Origin: Sphingomonas turrisvirgatae
GTDB lineage: Bacteria > Pseudomonadota > Alphaproteobacteria > Sphingomonadales > Sphingomonadaceae
Assembly: GCF_001721295.1 (NCBI RefSeq)
Contig: NZ_MDDS01000018.1
Coordinates: 1 to 63,115, forward strand
DNA: 63,115 nucleotides
Direction: 5' to 3'
This document shows, piece by piece, positions 1 to 7,149 of the stretch (within the stretch, counting starts at the first letter, position 1; each line of letters begins with the position of its first letter). Below the pieces are notes generated by a model. The model had not been told where the DNA came from, searched no databases, and was given only the letters and a program-made list of their open reading frames with translations. The position numbers and the translations under genes were made by a program.

Positions 1-112
1 CATCGGCGTCGGGCGCGGCCGATCCGTCCGGGTTCTTCACCTGCAACGCCACCTTCGCGACATCGCGCGCGGCATAGCGGTCGCGATCGGCCTTCACCGA
101 CACGCCCATGCG
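1..112 (-). pseudogene. Antisense fragment of alpha-2-macroglobulin (upstream domain)
   Basis: Read on the minus strand, this edge segment translates to a beta-domain typical of bacterial alpha-2-macroglobulins. It contains HRMGVSVKADRDRY followed by an ARDVAKV-type stretch and LQVKNPDG. In intact homologues this stretch lies roughly 100 residues upstream of the LLW segment that opens the plus-strand gene at 113. The plus strand here encodes nothing of the family. The piece therefore looks like part of the same gene in inverted orientation, cut by the window edge. It could be a real inversion, a second truncated paralogue, or an assembly chimera; the sequence seen cannot separate these. Confidence 0.6.
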
Positions 113-2131
113 ATGCCCTTCCAGCCAGTGCTGTTGTGGCGGGGCAAGGTGCCGCTGGATGCGCAGGGCGCGGCACGGGTGGATGTGCCGCTGTCGGACG
201 CGCTGACCGCGTTCAGGCTGGTCGCGATCGCGCTGGACGCAAAGGGCCAGGCGTTCGGGATGGGCGAGGCGAGCATCCGCAGCGCGCAGGACCTGAGCAT
301 CTTCGCAGGGCTTCCGCCGCTGGTGCGCGACGGCGACGTCTTTTCGGCCGGGTTCACGCTGCGCAACGGATCGGCCCGGGCGATGACGGTGACGGCAAGC
401 GTCGAACTCTCGCCGCGCGTGGCGCGGGGGCGCGACCTGACGGTGGAGATCCCGGCGGGCGGCGCGGTGCCGATCGCGTGGAACCTGACCGCGCCGCGCG
501 GGATCGACAAGCTGCAGTGGAAGGTGACGGCCAGGGACGCGAGCGGCAAGGCGAGCGACGCGATCACCGTGGCGCAGGACATCGCGCCGGCCGTGCCGGT
601 CGAGACCTGGGCGGCGTCGCTGGTGCGGGTGGGTGCTGATGGTTCTGAGGGCGGCTCTGTGTCGATCGCGCCGCCGGCGGGGGCGCTGGCCGGGTTCGGC
701 AGCGTTACCGTGCAGCTGACCGATACGCTGACGCCGCCCCTGCAGGGGGTGCGCGATTACATGGCGGCCTATCCCTATGGCTGTTTCGAGCAGCGCATGT
801 CGAAGGCGGTGGTGCTGGGTGACAGCGGCATGTGGAATACGCTCGCCGGGGAGATGCCGGTCTATCTGGATGGCGACGGGCTGCTCAAATATTTTCCCTC
901 CGACAATTTGAAGGGGTCGGAGGCGCTGACCGCCTATGTGCTGTCGATCGCCGCCGAGGCGGGGTTGCCGATCCCGGAGGGGCCGCGCGCGCGGATGATC
1001 GAGGCGCTGAAGGCGGTGCTCGACGGGCGGCTGCGGCACGAGGATTATGGCGATGTGCGGCTGCAGAAGGTGGCGGCGTTCGCGGCGCTGGCGCGACAGG
1101 GCGCGGCGACGAGCGCGATGCTGGGACAGATCGGCATGACGCCGCAGGACATGCCGACCTCGACGCTGGCAGACTATATCGCGGCGATGGGCAGGGTGCC
1201 GGGGCTGGCCAATGGTCCGCAGTTGCGCGCGGCGGCGGAGGACGTGCTGAAGACGCGGCTGGTCTATGAAGGGACGCGGATCGACCTGTCTGACAAGGCG
1301 AATTCGCCATGGTGGCTGATGGCGTCGGGCGACGAAGCGGTGATGAAGGCGCTGGCGGCGGTGCTGGGGCGGCCGGGCTTTGTCGGCGAGGGGCCGAAGA
1401 TGATGGTCGGCGCGGCGCTGCGCCAGCAACGCGGGCGTTGGGACACGACGACGGCCAATGCCTGGGGCGTGGTCGCGGCGCGGCGCTTTGCCGCGCTCTA
1501 TCCGGCGAGCGCGGTGGCGGGGATCACCACCGGCACGCTGGGCGGGCAGAGCGTATCGCGCGCGTGGCCGTTGCCCGATCCGGCGCGAACGTTCGTGTTC
1601 GCGCTGCCGAGTGCCCCGTCGCCGCTGACGCTCGGCCAGACGGGCGGGGCGGGGCCGTGGGCCATGGTGCAGGTGAAGGCGGCGGGGCCGCTGCGCGAGG
1701 CGCTGAGCGCTGGCTATACGCTGGCGAAGAAGACCGAGGTGGTTCAGGCCAGGACCAGGGGCGTGCTGACGCGGGGCGACGTGGTCCGCGTGACGCTGAC
1801 CGTGACGGCGAGCGCCGACCGCAACTGGGTGGTGGTGGCCGATCCGGTGCCGGCCGGCGCGACGGTGATCGGGGCGCTGGGCGGTCAGTCGGAGATGCTG
1901 GCCGAGGGCGGAGCGGGCGACGGCGCACAGCCGAGCTATGTCGAGCGTGGCCGCGACGCGTGGCGCGGCTATTTCGCGTGGCTGCCGCGCGGCACGCATG
2001 TGGTGAGCTATACGATGCGGCTGAATGCGGCGGGGCGCTTGCAGCTGCCGCCATCGCGGGTCGAGGCGATGTACTCGCCGGAAATCCGCGCGGCGGTGCC
2101 CAATGCGCCGATGGTGGTGGCGCAGCGGTGA
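113..2131 (+). CDS. Alpha-2-macroglobulin family protein, C-terminal part (5' broken)
   Basis: Bacterial alpha-2-macroglobulin (YfhM/MagD type), thought to trap attacking proteases in the periplasm through a thioester. The visible 672 residues start at the LLWRGKV segment and run through the GLPPLVRDGD region, the thioester motif GCFEQ (Cys about residue 224, Gln about 227), the alpha-helical complement-like domain and the receptor-binding-like end. Intact family members are usually 1,500-2,000 residues with a signal peptide, so the N-terminal half is missing. The ATG at 113 is only the first in-frame Met and not a believable start; the frame stays open upstream but stops resembling the family. 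The downstream neighbour is pbpC, the classic partner of this family, which supports the call. Confidence 0.88.
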   Translation: MPFQPVLLWRGKVPLDAQGAARVDVPLSDALTAFRLVAIALDAKGQAFGMGEASIRSAQDLSIFAGLPPLVRDGDVFSAGFTLRNGSARAMTVTASVELSPRVARGRDLTVEIPAGGAVPIAWNLTAPRGIDKLQWKVTARDASGKASDAITVAQDIAPAVPVETWAASLVRVGADGSEGGSVSIAPPAGALAGFGSVTVQLTDTLTPPLQGVRDYMAAYPYGCFEQRMSKAVVLGDSGMWNTLAGEMPVYLDGDGLLKYFPSDNLKGSEALTAYVLSIAAEAGLPIPEGPRARMIEALKAVLDGRLRHEDYGDVRLQKVAAFAALARQGAATSAMLGQIGMTPQDMPTSTLADYIAAMGRVPGLANGPQLRAAAEDVLKTRLVYEGTRIDLSDKANSPWWLMASGDEAVMKALAAVLGRPGFVGEGPKMMVGAALRQQRGRWDTTTANAWGVVAARRFAALYPASAVAGITTGTLGGQSVSRAWPLPDPARTFVFALPSAPSPLTLGQTGGAGPWAMVQVKAAGPLREALSAGYTLAKKTEVVQARTRGVLTRGDVVRVTLTVTASADRNWVVVADPVPAGATVIGALGGQSEMLAEGGAGDGAQPSYVERGRDAWRGYFAWLPRGTHVVSYTMRLNAAGRLQLPPSRVEAMYSPEIRAAVPNAPMVVAQR

Positions 2132-2148
2132 AGAGCGACGATACGGGC

Positions 2149-2210
2149 CGTCACCCCCGCCTGGCGATCACTTGTGGCGCGGTGGATACCGGCACAAGGC
2201 CGGGATGACG
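2149..2210. repeat. Short palindromic (REP-like) element between the macroglobulin gene and pbpC
   Basis: Imperfect inverted repeat: CGTCACCCCCGCC at 2149-2161 pairs with GGCCGGGATGACG at 2198-2210. The core resembles the CGTCATCCCGGC intergenic repeats scattered through many proteobacterial genomes and relates to the copies at 5459-5478 and 32715-32783. It lies between two genes expected to be co-transcribed. Confidence 0.6.
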
Positions 2211-2222
2211 AAGATTGGACGG

Positions 2223-4409
2223 ATGGGGCGTTTCGCGTCCTTGACGATGCTGCGTTCGCTGTGGACGTGCATCGAGGCCCCGACGCATCGAGCGTGGTGG
2301 CGCGGCCCGCGGGTCGCGATGGCGGGCGTGCTGTTGCTCGCGGCACTCTACGCGGCGGCGAACTATGCGACGCTGCCGCCGCCGCTGCCTTCGCATCTCG
2401 CGACGATCGCCGCGTGGAAGCCGTCCGAAGCGTGGCTGTACGATCGCGACGGGCGGCTGCTCGACAGTTCGCGCGTGGACTTCGCGGCGCGGCGGCTGGC
2501 GTGGGTGCCGCTCGACAAGGTGGCGCCCGATGCGGTGACGGCGCTGGTCGCGGCGGAGGACAAGCGCTTTCGCGCGCACCACGGGATCGACTGGTGGTCG
2601 GTCGCCGGATCGCTGCGCGACAGAGTGGAGGGCGAGCGGACGCGCGGGGCGTCGACGCTGTCGATGCAGGTCGCGGCCTATCTGGCGCCCGACCTCGCCA
2701 TGCCGGGCGCGCGCGGGTGGCTGGACAAGCTGCGCCAGATGCGCGCGGGCGCCGCGCTGGAGCGGGCATGGTCGAAGGACGAGATCCTGGAAGCGTACCT
2801 GAACCTGGCCGGGTTTCGCGGCGAGGCGCAGGGGATCGGCGCGGCGGCACTGGGCCTGCTGGGCAAGACGCCCGCCGCGCTGACTCGCGACGACGGGCTG
2901 ATGCTGGCGGCGCTGTTGCCCAACCCGCGCGCTGGTGCCGAAGAGGTCGCGCGGCGGGCATGTGCGCTGGCGCGGGAGAAGGACTGCATCCGGTTTGCCG
3001 CGGCGGCGGCGTCGATGCTGGGGCCGGCGCGCAGCCTGGCGCTCGATCCGGGGCTGGCGCCGCATCTGGCGAACAGGCTGCTGGCTCAACCCGGCCTCAA
3101 GGTCGCGACGACGATCGACGCGAATGTGCAGCGGCTCGCCATCCGCGCGCTGCGGCGGCAGTTGCAGGGGCTGGGGGGGACGCGTGCGCGCGACGGGGCG
3201 GTGGTGGTGGCCGAAAACGCAACCGGCGAGATCCTGGCCTGGGTCGGCGGGATCGGCGGGGCGTCGACCGCGCCCTTCGTCGACGGGGCGGCAAGCTATC
3301 GCCAGGCGGGATCGACGCTGAAGCCGTTCCTTTACGCGCTCGGGCTGGAGAAGGGGTATCTGACGCCGGCATCGATCCTGGATGATTCGCCGGTGCAGCT
3401 GGATACGGCGTCGGGGCTGTACGTGCCGCAGAATTACGACCGCGCCTTCAAGGGCCCGGTGAGCGCGCGCGCGGCGCTGGCGGGATCGTTGAACGTGCCC
3501 GCGGTGCGCACGCTGTTGCTGACCGGAGTCGAGCCGTTCCGCGACCGGTTGTGGGACACCGGCTATCGCGGGCTAACCCAGGATGGCGACTATTATGGCT
3601 ATAGCCTGGCGCTGGGGTCGGCCGAGGTGACGTTGATCGAGCAGGTCGCGGCGTATCGCAGCCTGGCGCTGGGCGGGCGGTGGAGTCCGTTGCAGGTCCG
3701 CAAGGGCGCCGCGAACGAGGCGGCGCGGGCGACGACGACGCCGCAGGCTGCGTGGCTGGTCGCCGACATGCTGGCCGATCCCAATGCGCGTGCCGGCACG
3801 TTCGGGATGGAATCGGCGCTGCGCCTGCCGTTCTGGGCGGCGGTGAAGACGGGCACGTCAAAGGCGATGCGCGACAATTGGTGCATCGGCTTTTCGGACC
3901 GGTTCACGGTCGGCGTGTGGGTCGGCAATCTGGAGGGCGATCCGATGCGCGCGGTATCGGGCACGAGCGGCGCGGCACCGGTGTGGCGCGACGTGATGAT
4001 GGCGCTGCATGCCGCGCGGCCAGGCCGGGCGCCGGCGATGCCGCGCGGGATCGAGGCGCGGCAGGTGCGGTTCGAGGCCGGAATCGAACAGCCCCGCCGC
4101 GAATATTTTCTGGCCGGCACGGGGATGAGCCGGGTCGCGGCGGCACCCGCGCTGGCGCGGCGCGCGAAGATCGTCAGCCCCGTATCGGGCAGCGTCTATG
4201 CGATCGATCCCGATATTCCGATCGATCGGCAACGCATGATGATCGCCGTGGCGGGCGAAGTGACCGGGCACCGGCTGGAGTTGGACGGCCGCGAACTGGG
4301 CGCGGCGGATGCGCGGCCGATGGTGCTGGCCGGGCCGGGGCGGCACCGGTTGCGGCTGGTCGCACCGAGTGGGCGCGCGGTGGACCAGGTGCTGTTCACG
4401 GTGAGATGA
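2223..4409 (+). CDS. pbpC: Penicillin-binding protein 1C
   Basis: Bifunctional peptidoglycan glycosyltransferase/transpeptidase anchored in the inner membrane. From the start used here: a membrane segment at about 32-48; a GT51 domain with the catalytic EDKRF motif near residue 111 and a GASTLSMQ motif; a transpeptidase domain with the SxxK serine in STLK (about 363), SLN (about 421) and KTGTS (about 541); and a C-terminal BiPBP_C domain (about 645-728), which is specific to the 1C class. Start codons at 2205, 2223 and 2247 are in frame. 2205 lies inside the upstream palindrome, so 2223 or 2247 is preferred; the longer open frame from 2025 overlaps the macroglobulin gene and is not used. PBP1C and macroglobulin pairs are known in many Gram-negatives and are proposed to couple wall repair with protease defence. 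Confidence 0.93.
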   Translation: MGRFASLTMLRSLWTCIEAPTHRAWWRGPRVAMAGVLLLAALYAAANYATLPPPLPSHLATIAAWKPSEAWLYDRDGRLLDSSRVDFAARRLAWVPLDKVAPDAVTALVAAEDKRFRAHHGIDWWSVAGSLRDRVEGERTRGASTLSMQVAAYLAPDLAMPGARGWLDKLRQMRAGAALERAWSKDEILEAYLNLAGFRGEAQGIGAAALGLLGKTPAALTRDDGLMLAALLPNPRAGAEEVARRACALAREKDCIRFAAAAASMLGPARSLALDPGLAPHLANRLLAQPGLKVATTIDANVQRLAIRALRRQLQGLGGTRARDGAVVVAENATGEILAWVGGIGGASTAPFVDGAASYRQAGSTLKPFLYALGLEKGYLTPASILDDSPVQLDTASGLYVPQNYDRAFKGPVSARAALAGSLNVPAVRTLLLTGVEPFRDRLWDTGYRGLTQDGDYYGYSLALGSAEVTLIEQVAAYRSLALGGRWSPLQVRKGAANEAARATTTPQAAWLVADMLADPNARAGTFGMESALRLPFWAAVKTGTSKAMRDNWCIGFSDRFTVGVWVGNLEGDPMRAVSGTSGAAPVWRDVMMALHAARPGRAPAMPRGIEARQVRFEAGIEQPRREYFLAGTGMSRVAAAPALARRAKIVSPVSGSVYAIDPDIPIDRQRMMIAVAGEVTGHRLELDGRELGAADARPMVLAGPGRHRLRLVAPSGRAVDQVLFTVR

Positions 4410-4435
4410 TCCGGATCGGTCGGCGCCGATGGCCG

Positions 4436-4510
4436 AACCGCCCCGCTCCCCCACGCGGCCACCCGTAGAATAACCTGCGATTGGATACCCGGCCGGGGGA
4501 GCGGGCCGGT
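4436..4510. repeat. Degenerate copy of the GC-rich palindromic element found inside the UdgX gene
   Basis: Arms CCCGCTCCCCCACGCGGCCACCC and GGCCGGGGGAGCGGGC pair imperfectly around a loop holding AGAATAACCTGC. The intact copy at 8145-8231 has the same arm sequence and a loop with AGAATATCCTGC, so the two are one family. This copy lies in the 383-base gap (4410-4792) after pbpC, which holds no convincing gene. The rest of the gap contains the candidate RNA/terminator at 4664-4735 and the rcnB hairpin. Confidence 0.7.
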
Positions 4511-4663
4511 ACGCCTCGTAACGCGAAACGCCGGACGCATCCCGCCGACCTGTGGCTCACCAGAAGTTGCCACAGAGCCACAGATCGGCAGGAAGTGCGC
4601 CCGGCGCCCGCCGCAGCGCGTGGTGAATCGAACTTTACCGACTCGCGCGCGTTGCGGTGTTCT

Positions 4664-4735
4664 GGTCCCATCCCTTTCGGGACCGGCTTCGGTTTAGCCG
4701 CGCCGGCAGCGTACCCGCCGGCGCGGCACTTTTTT
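4664..4735 (+). terminator. Strong intrinsic terminator with a preceding hairpin; possible small RNA 3' end
   Basis: A perfect 11-bp stem, GCCGCGCCGGC (4697-4707) with GCCGGCGCGGC (4717-4727), 9-base loop, is followed by ACTTTTTT: a textbook Rho-independent terminator on the plus strand. Just upstream is a smaller hairpin, GGTCCC/GGGACC (4664-4684). It sits about 290 bases past the pbpC stop with no gene between, so it may end the pbpC transcript or an unrecognised small RNA starting after about 4520. The terminator is clear; the RNA is speculation. Confidence 0.8.
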
Positions 4736-4756
4736 GTGCAGTCTGGCCGGTGCGAA

Positions 4757-4784
4757 GTCCGGCTCGGCACGGGCCGAACCGGAC
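4757..4784 (-). terminator. Hairpin just past the rcnB-like stop
   Basis: 12-bp stem with one G-T pair (4757-4768 with 4773-4784, 4-base loop), starting 8 bases after the stop codon of the minus-strand rcnB-like gene. No clear T-run follows, so it may be a weak terminator or an mRNA 3' stabiliser. Confidence 0.5.
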
Positions 4785-4792
4785 AGAGGCGC

Positions 4793-5311
4793 TTACCAGA
4801 AGAAGTTGCGGATCACGCGGATCACCTGGCCGCGGCGGACGTCGACCAGCAGCACGTCGTCATAGTGACGCACCCAGCGCTGGGTCGGCGCGGTCCGGGG
4901 CAGGCGGTAGCGCCACGGATCGTTGATGTAATAGCGGCTGCCATAATATTGCGGCGCGATGCGAACGCCTTCGCGGAAGCCGTAATAGCGGAACGGCGCG
5001 CGCCAGTTGCCGCGGGCATAGACGCCGCGGTTGCGGTCGCGCCAGCCGCGCCAGTCGTCACGGCCCCAGGCGCGGTTGCGGTCCTGGACCGAATCGCGCA
5101 CGTCGCGGCGGGCCTCACGCACGTCGCGCTGCTCGCGGCGGACGTCGCGGCGGTCGCCATAACGCTGCGCCTGACGCAGTTCGCGCTGCTCCTCGCGCAG
5201 TTGCTCGCGATCGCGGCGCACTTCGCGCGTGGTCTGGGCCGAGGCGGCGGGCACCATCGCGGGGGTGGCGACGGCGGCCATCAGCGCGGCCAGGATCAGT
5301 TTCTTCTTCAT
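4793..5311 (-). CDS. RcnB family periplasmic protein
   Basis: Predicted secreted protein of 172 residues with a signal peptide at about 1-25 (MKKKLILAALMAAVATPAM then ASA-Q). A long, highly charged Arg/Asp/Glu-rich middle (about 26-110) probably forms a helix. The C-terminal RcnB domain has the paired Tyr and WVRHYDD...VIRVI pattern. E. coli RcnB takes part in nickel/cobalt homeostasis with the RcnA exporter; no metal transporter is adjacent here, so the substrate is unknown. The start at 5311 is chosen over an upstream in-frame one because AAGGAGG lies a few bases before it and the signal peptide begins there. Confidence 0.8.
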   Translation of the reverse strand: MKKKLILAALMAAVATPAMVPAASAQTTREVRRDREQLREEQRELRQAQRYGDRRDVRREQRDVREARRDVRDSVQDRNRAWGRDDWRGWRDRNRGVYARGNWRAPFRYYGFREGVRIAPQYYGSRYYINDPWRYRLPRTAPTQRWVRHYDDVLLVDVRRGQVIRVIRNFFW

Positions 5312-5458
5312 CTTGCTCCTCCTTCGAGTCGCACCGGGTCTCTCCCGGCGTGAGACATCCTCTAGCCCCGCGCGACTGAACGCGGCGGGAATGGGTCTGT
5401 CAGCGAAATGAAAGCTGAGAAGTTGCTGAAGGGGCGTTGGGGATAAGAGTCGCACGAG

Positions 5459-5478
5459 ATCCCGGCCTTCGCCGGGAT
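5459..5478. repeat. Minimal palindromic element ATCCCGGC-CTTC-GCCGGGAT
   Basis: A perfect 8-bp stem with a CTTC loop lies 19 bases beyond the bamE stop. It has the same core as the larger copy at 32715-32783. It may act as a 3' stabiliser of bamE mRNA. Confidence 0.55.
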
Positions 5479-5496
5479 GGGAATCGTGGATGCCCG

Positions 5497-5967
5497 TTAC
5501 GGCCCGTTGCCGCCGGGTCCGCCGGTGCCGGGCGCGCCGACGGTGCCGATATTGCCGAACAGATCCTCAAAGAAGCCGCGCTTGCGGCCGAGCGTCGGGG
5601 TAGTCTTGTTCGACGGATTGATCGAGGCGATCTGCTCGACCCCCGTGCGCGTGATCTCGGCGACGTTGCCGGCGGCGTCGAAGCGGATGCGCAACGTGGT
5701 CTGGCTGCGCGCCTTGGGATCGTTGAACGCATAGTTGCGGCTGTCGCGGCCGACATAATACCATTCGCCGTCGTTGAACTGGCTGGTCAGCGTCGGCTTG
5801 CCGAGCGTCGCCAGCACCGACTGGCGATTGTCCACGCCCACCTGCACCGAGTTCACAAGATCGGCATCGACGACATAGCCCTGATAGCTGCGCAGCGGGG
5901 CGCACGCGCCGGCGCCGAGCAGGGCGGTGCCCGCGAGCGCGATGACAAGGAAACGGGCGGAACTCAT
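5497..5967 (-). CDS. bamE: Outer membrane protein assembly factor BamE (SmpA/OmlA lipoprotein)
   Basis: Lipoprotein subunit of the beta-barrel assembly machinery. 156 residues: signal peptide with lipobox LGAGAC, then the SmpA/OmlA fold with VDNRQSVLATLGKPT and a WYYVGR strand, and a Gly/Pro-rich tail. An in-frame GTG 24 bases upstream is possible, but the ATG at 5967 has GGAGAG at good spacing and starts the signal peptide directly. It is transcribed divergently from the bc1 chaperone gene across about 145 bases, the usual arrangement in alphaproteobacteria. Confidence 0.92.
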   Translation of the reverse strand: MSSARFLVIALAGTALLGAGACAPLRSYQGYVVDADLVNSVQVGVDNRQSVLATLGKPTLTSQFNDGEWYYVGRDSRNYAFNDPKARSQTTLRIRFDAAGNVAEITRTGVEQIASINPSNKTTPTLGRKRGFFEDLFGNIGTVGAPGTGGPGGNGP

Positions 5968-6112
5968 GTTGGCACTCTCCGGCACGGACACGCTGCGCGC
6001 AGCCCATCAGACTCGTCGGCCCGCGCATTGCATCGCGCGCCAATCGCCTCAATATGCGGCCAAGCCCGGTTGAACAAGCGGGGTCGCATAACCGGGCAAG
6101 TGGAGCTTTACG

Positions 6113-6634
6113 ATGGGATTGTGGCAGCGATTGGCCGGGCGCAAGGCGGCGAACCCCGCCGCGGCGCTCTATACGGCGGTCGTCGGCATCGGGCGCGAGC
6201 CGGACTGGTATGTCGCGGGCGCGGTGCCCGACACCGTTGACGGGCGGTTCGACATGATCGCGAGCGTGCTGGCGCTGGTCATGCTGCGGCTGGAGGCCGA
6301 ACCCACGCCCGCCGCGGCGGCGGCATCGGCGCGGCTGACCGAATGTTTCGTCGAGGACATGGACGGGCAGCTGCGCCAGTTCGGCGTCGGCGACGTGATC
6401 GTCGGCAAGCGCGTCGGCAAGATCATGGGCCTGGTCGGCGGGCGGCTGGCCGCGTATCGCGAGGGGCTGAACGGCGCAGCGAGCCTGGAGGATGCGCTGG
6501 TGCGCAACCTGTATCGCGGGGTGGACCCGGGCGAGGCGGCGGTTACGCATGTCGCCGCAAGGCTGCGCGCGCTGCATGGCGAACTGGCGAAGGTCGAGCT
6601 GGACGCGCTGATGGCCGGCAGGCTCTCGGCATGA
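6113..6634 (+). CDS. Ubiquinol-cytochrome c chaperone (CBP3 family)
   Basis: 173-residue protein of the CBP3/UQCC family, which assists cytochrome b maturation and bc1 complex assembly. The hallmarks LYTAVVGIGREPDWY, a VPDT..GRFDMI segment and YRGVDPGEA are all present. The next gene (DUF177) starts within its stop codon (ATGA), so the two are translationally coupled. Confidence 0.88.
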   Translation: MGLWQRLAGRKAANPAAALYTAVVGIGREPDWYVAGAVPDTVDGRFDMIASVLALVMLRLEAEPTPAAAAASARLTECFVEDMDGQLRQFGVGDVIVGKRVGKIMGLVGGRLAAYREGLNGAASLEDALVRNLYRGVDPGEAAVTHVAARLRALHGELAKVELDALMAGRLSA

Positions 6635-7149
6635 CCCCGGAGTTTTCGCGGCCCATCCGGCTGGACGCGATCGGCGAGGGCGAGAAGCGCGTTGCGCTGA
6701 GCGCGGACGAAGGCGAGCGGGCGGCGCTGGCCAAGCGGTTCGGCCTGATCGCGATCGAGCGGCTGGAGGCAGAGTTCGGCGTGCGGCGCGATGCGGCGGG
6801 CGTGTTGGCGCGCGGCACGCTGACCGGCGCGGTGGTGCAGGCTTGCAGCGTGACGGGCGAGCCGGTGCCGGCGCGGATCGACGAGGCGTTCGACCTGCGC
6901 TTCCTGCCCGAGCCGGGGGAAACGGGCGACGAGGTCGAGCTGAACGAGGACGAGTGCGACACGGTGTTCTATACCGGCGGCGCGATCGACCTGGGCGAGG
7001 CGGCGGCGGAGACGCTGGCGCTGGCGCTTGATCCATTTCCGCGCAGTGCCAACGCCGAGGCCGCGCTGCGCGAAGCGGGTGTGCTGAGCGAGGACGAGAA
7101 CCCGACCGGACCCTTTGCGGCGCTGGCGAAGCTCAAGAAGCGGGATTGA
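6631..7149 (+). CDS. DUF177 (YceD family) protein
   Basis: 172 residues; the family includes YceD, linked to 23S rRNA accumulation and often encoded just ahead of rpmF or plsX. Family signs are the acidic LNEDECDTVFY segment, the GGAIDLGEAAAETLALALDPFPR stretch near the end and a basic C-terminus. It overlaps the CBP3 stop by 4 bases. Unusually, no rpmF or plsX follows: the next gene is convergent and overlaps its 3' end by 17 bases. Confidence 0.88.
   Translation: MTPEFSRPIRLDAIGEGEKRVALSADEGERAALAKRFGLIAIERLEAEFGVRRDAAGVLARGTLTGAVVQACSVTGEPVPARIDEAFDLRFLPEPGETGDEVELNEDECDTVFYTGGAIDLGEAAAETLALALDPFPRSANAEAALREAGVLSEDENPTGPFAALAKLKKRD

Noticed and set aside
4620..4645. Possible tRNA T-arm (GAATCGAAC)
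   Set aside because: No acceptor stem, anticodon arm or CCA context around it.
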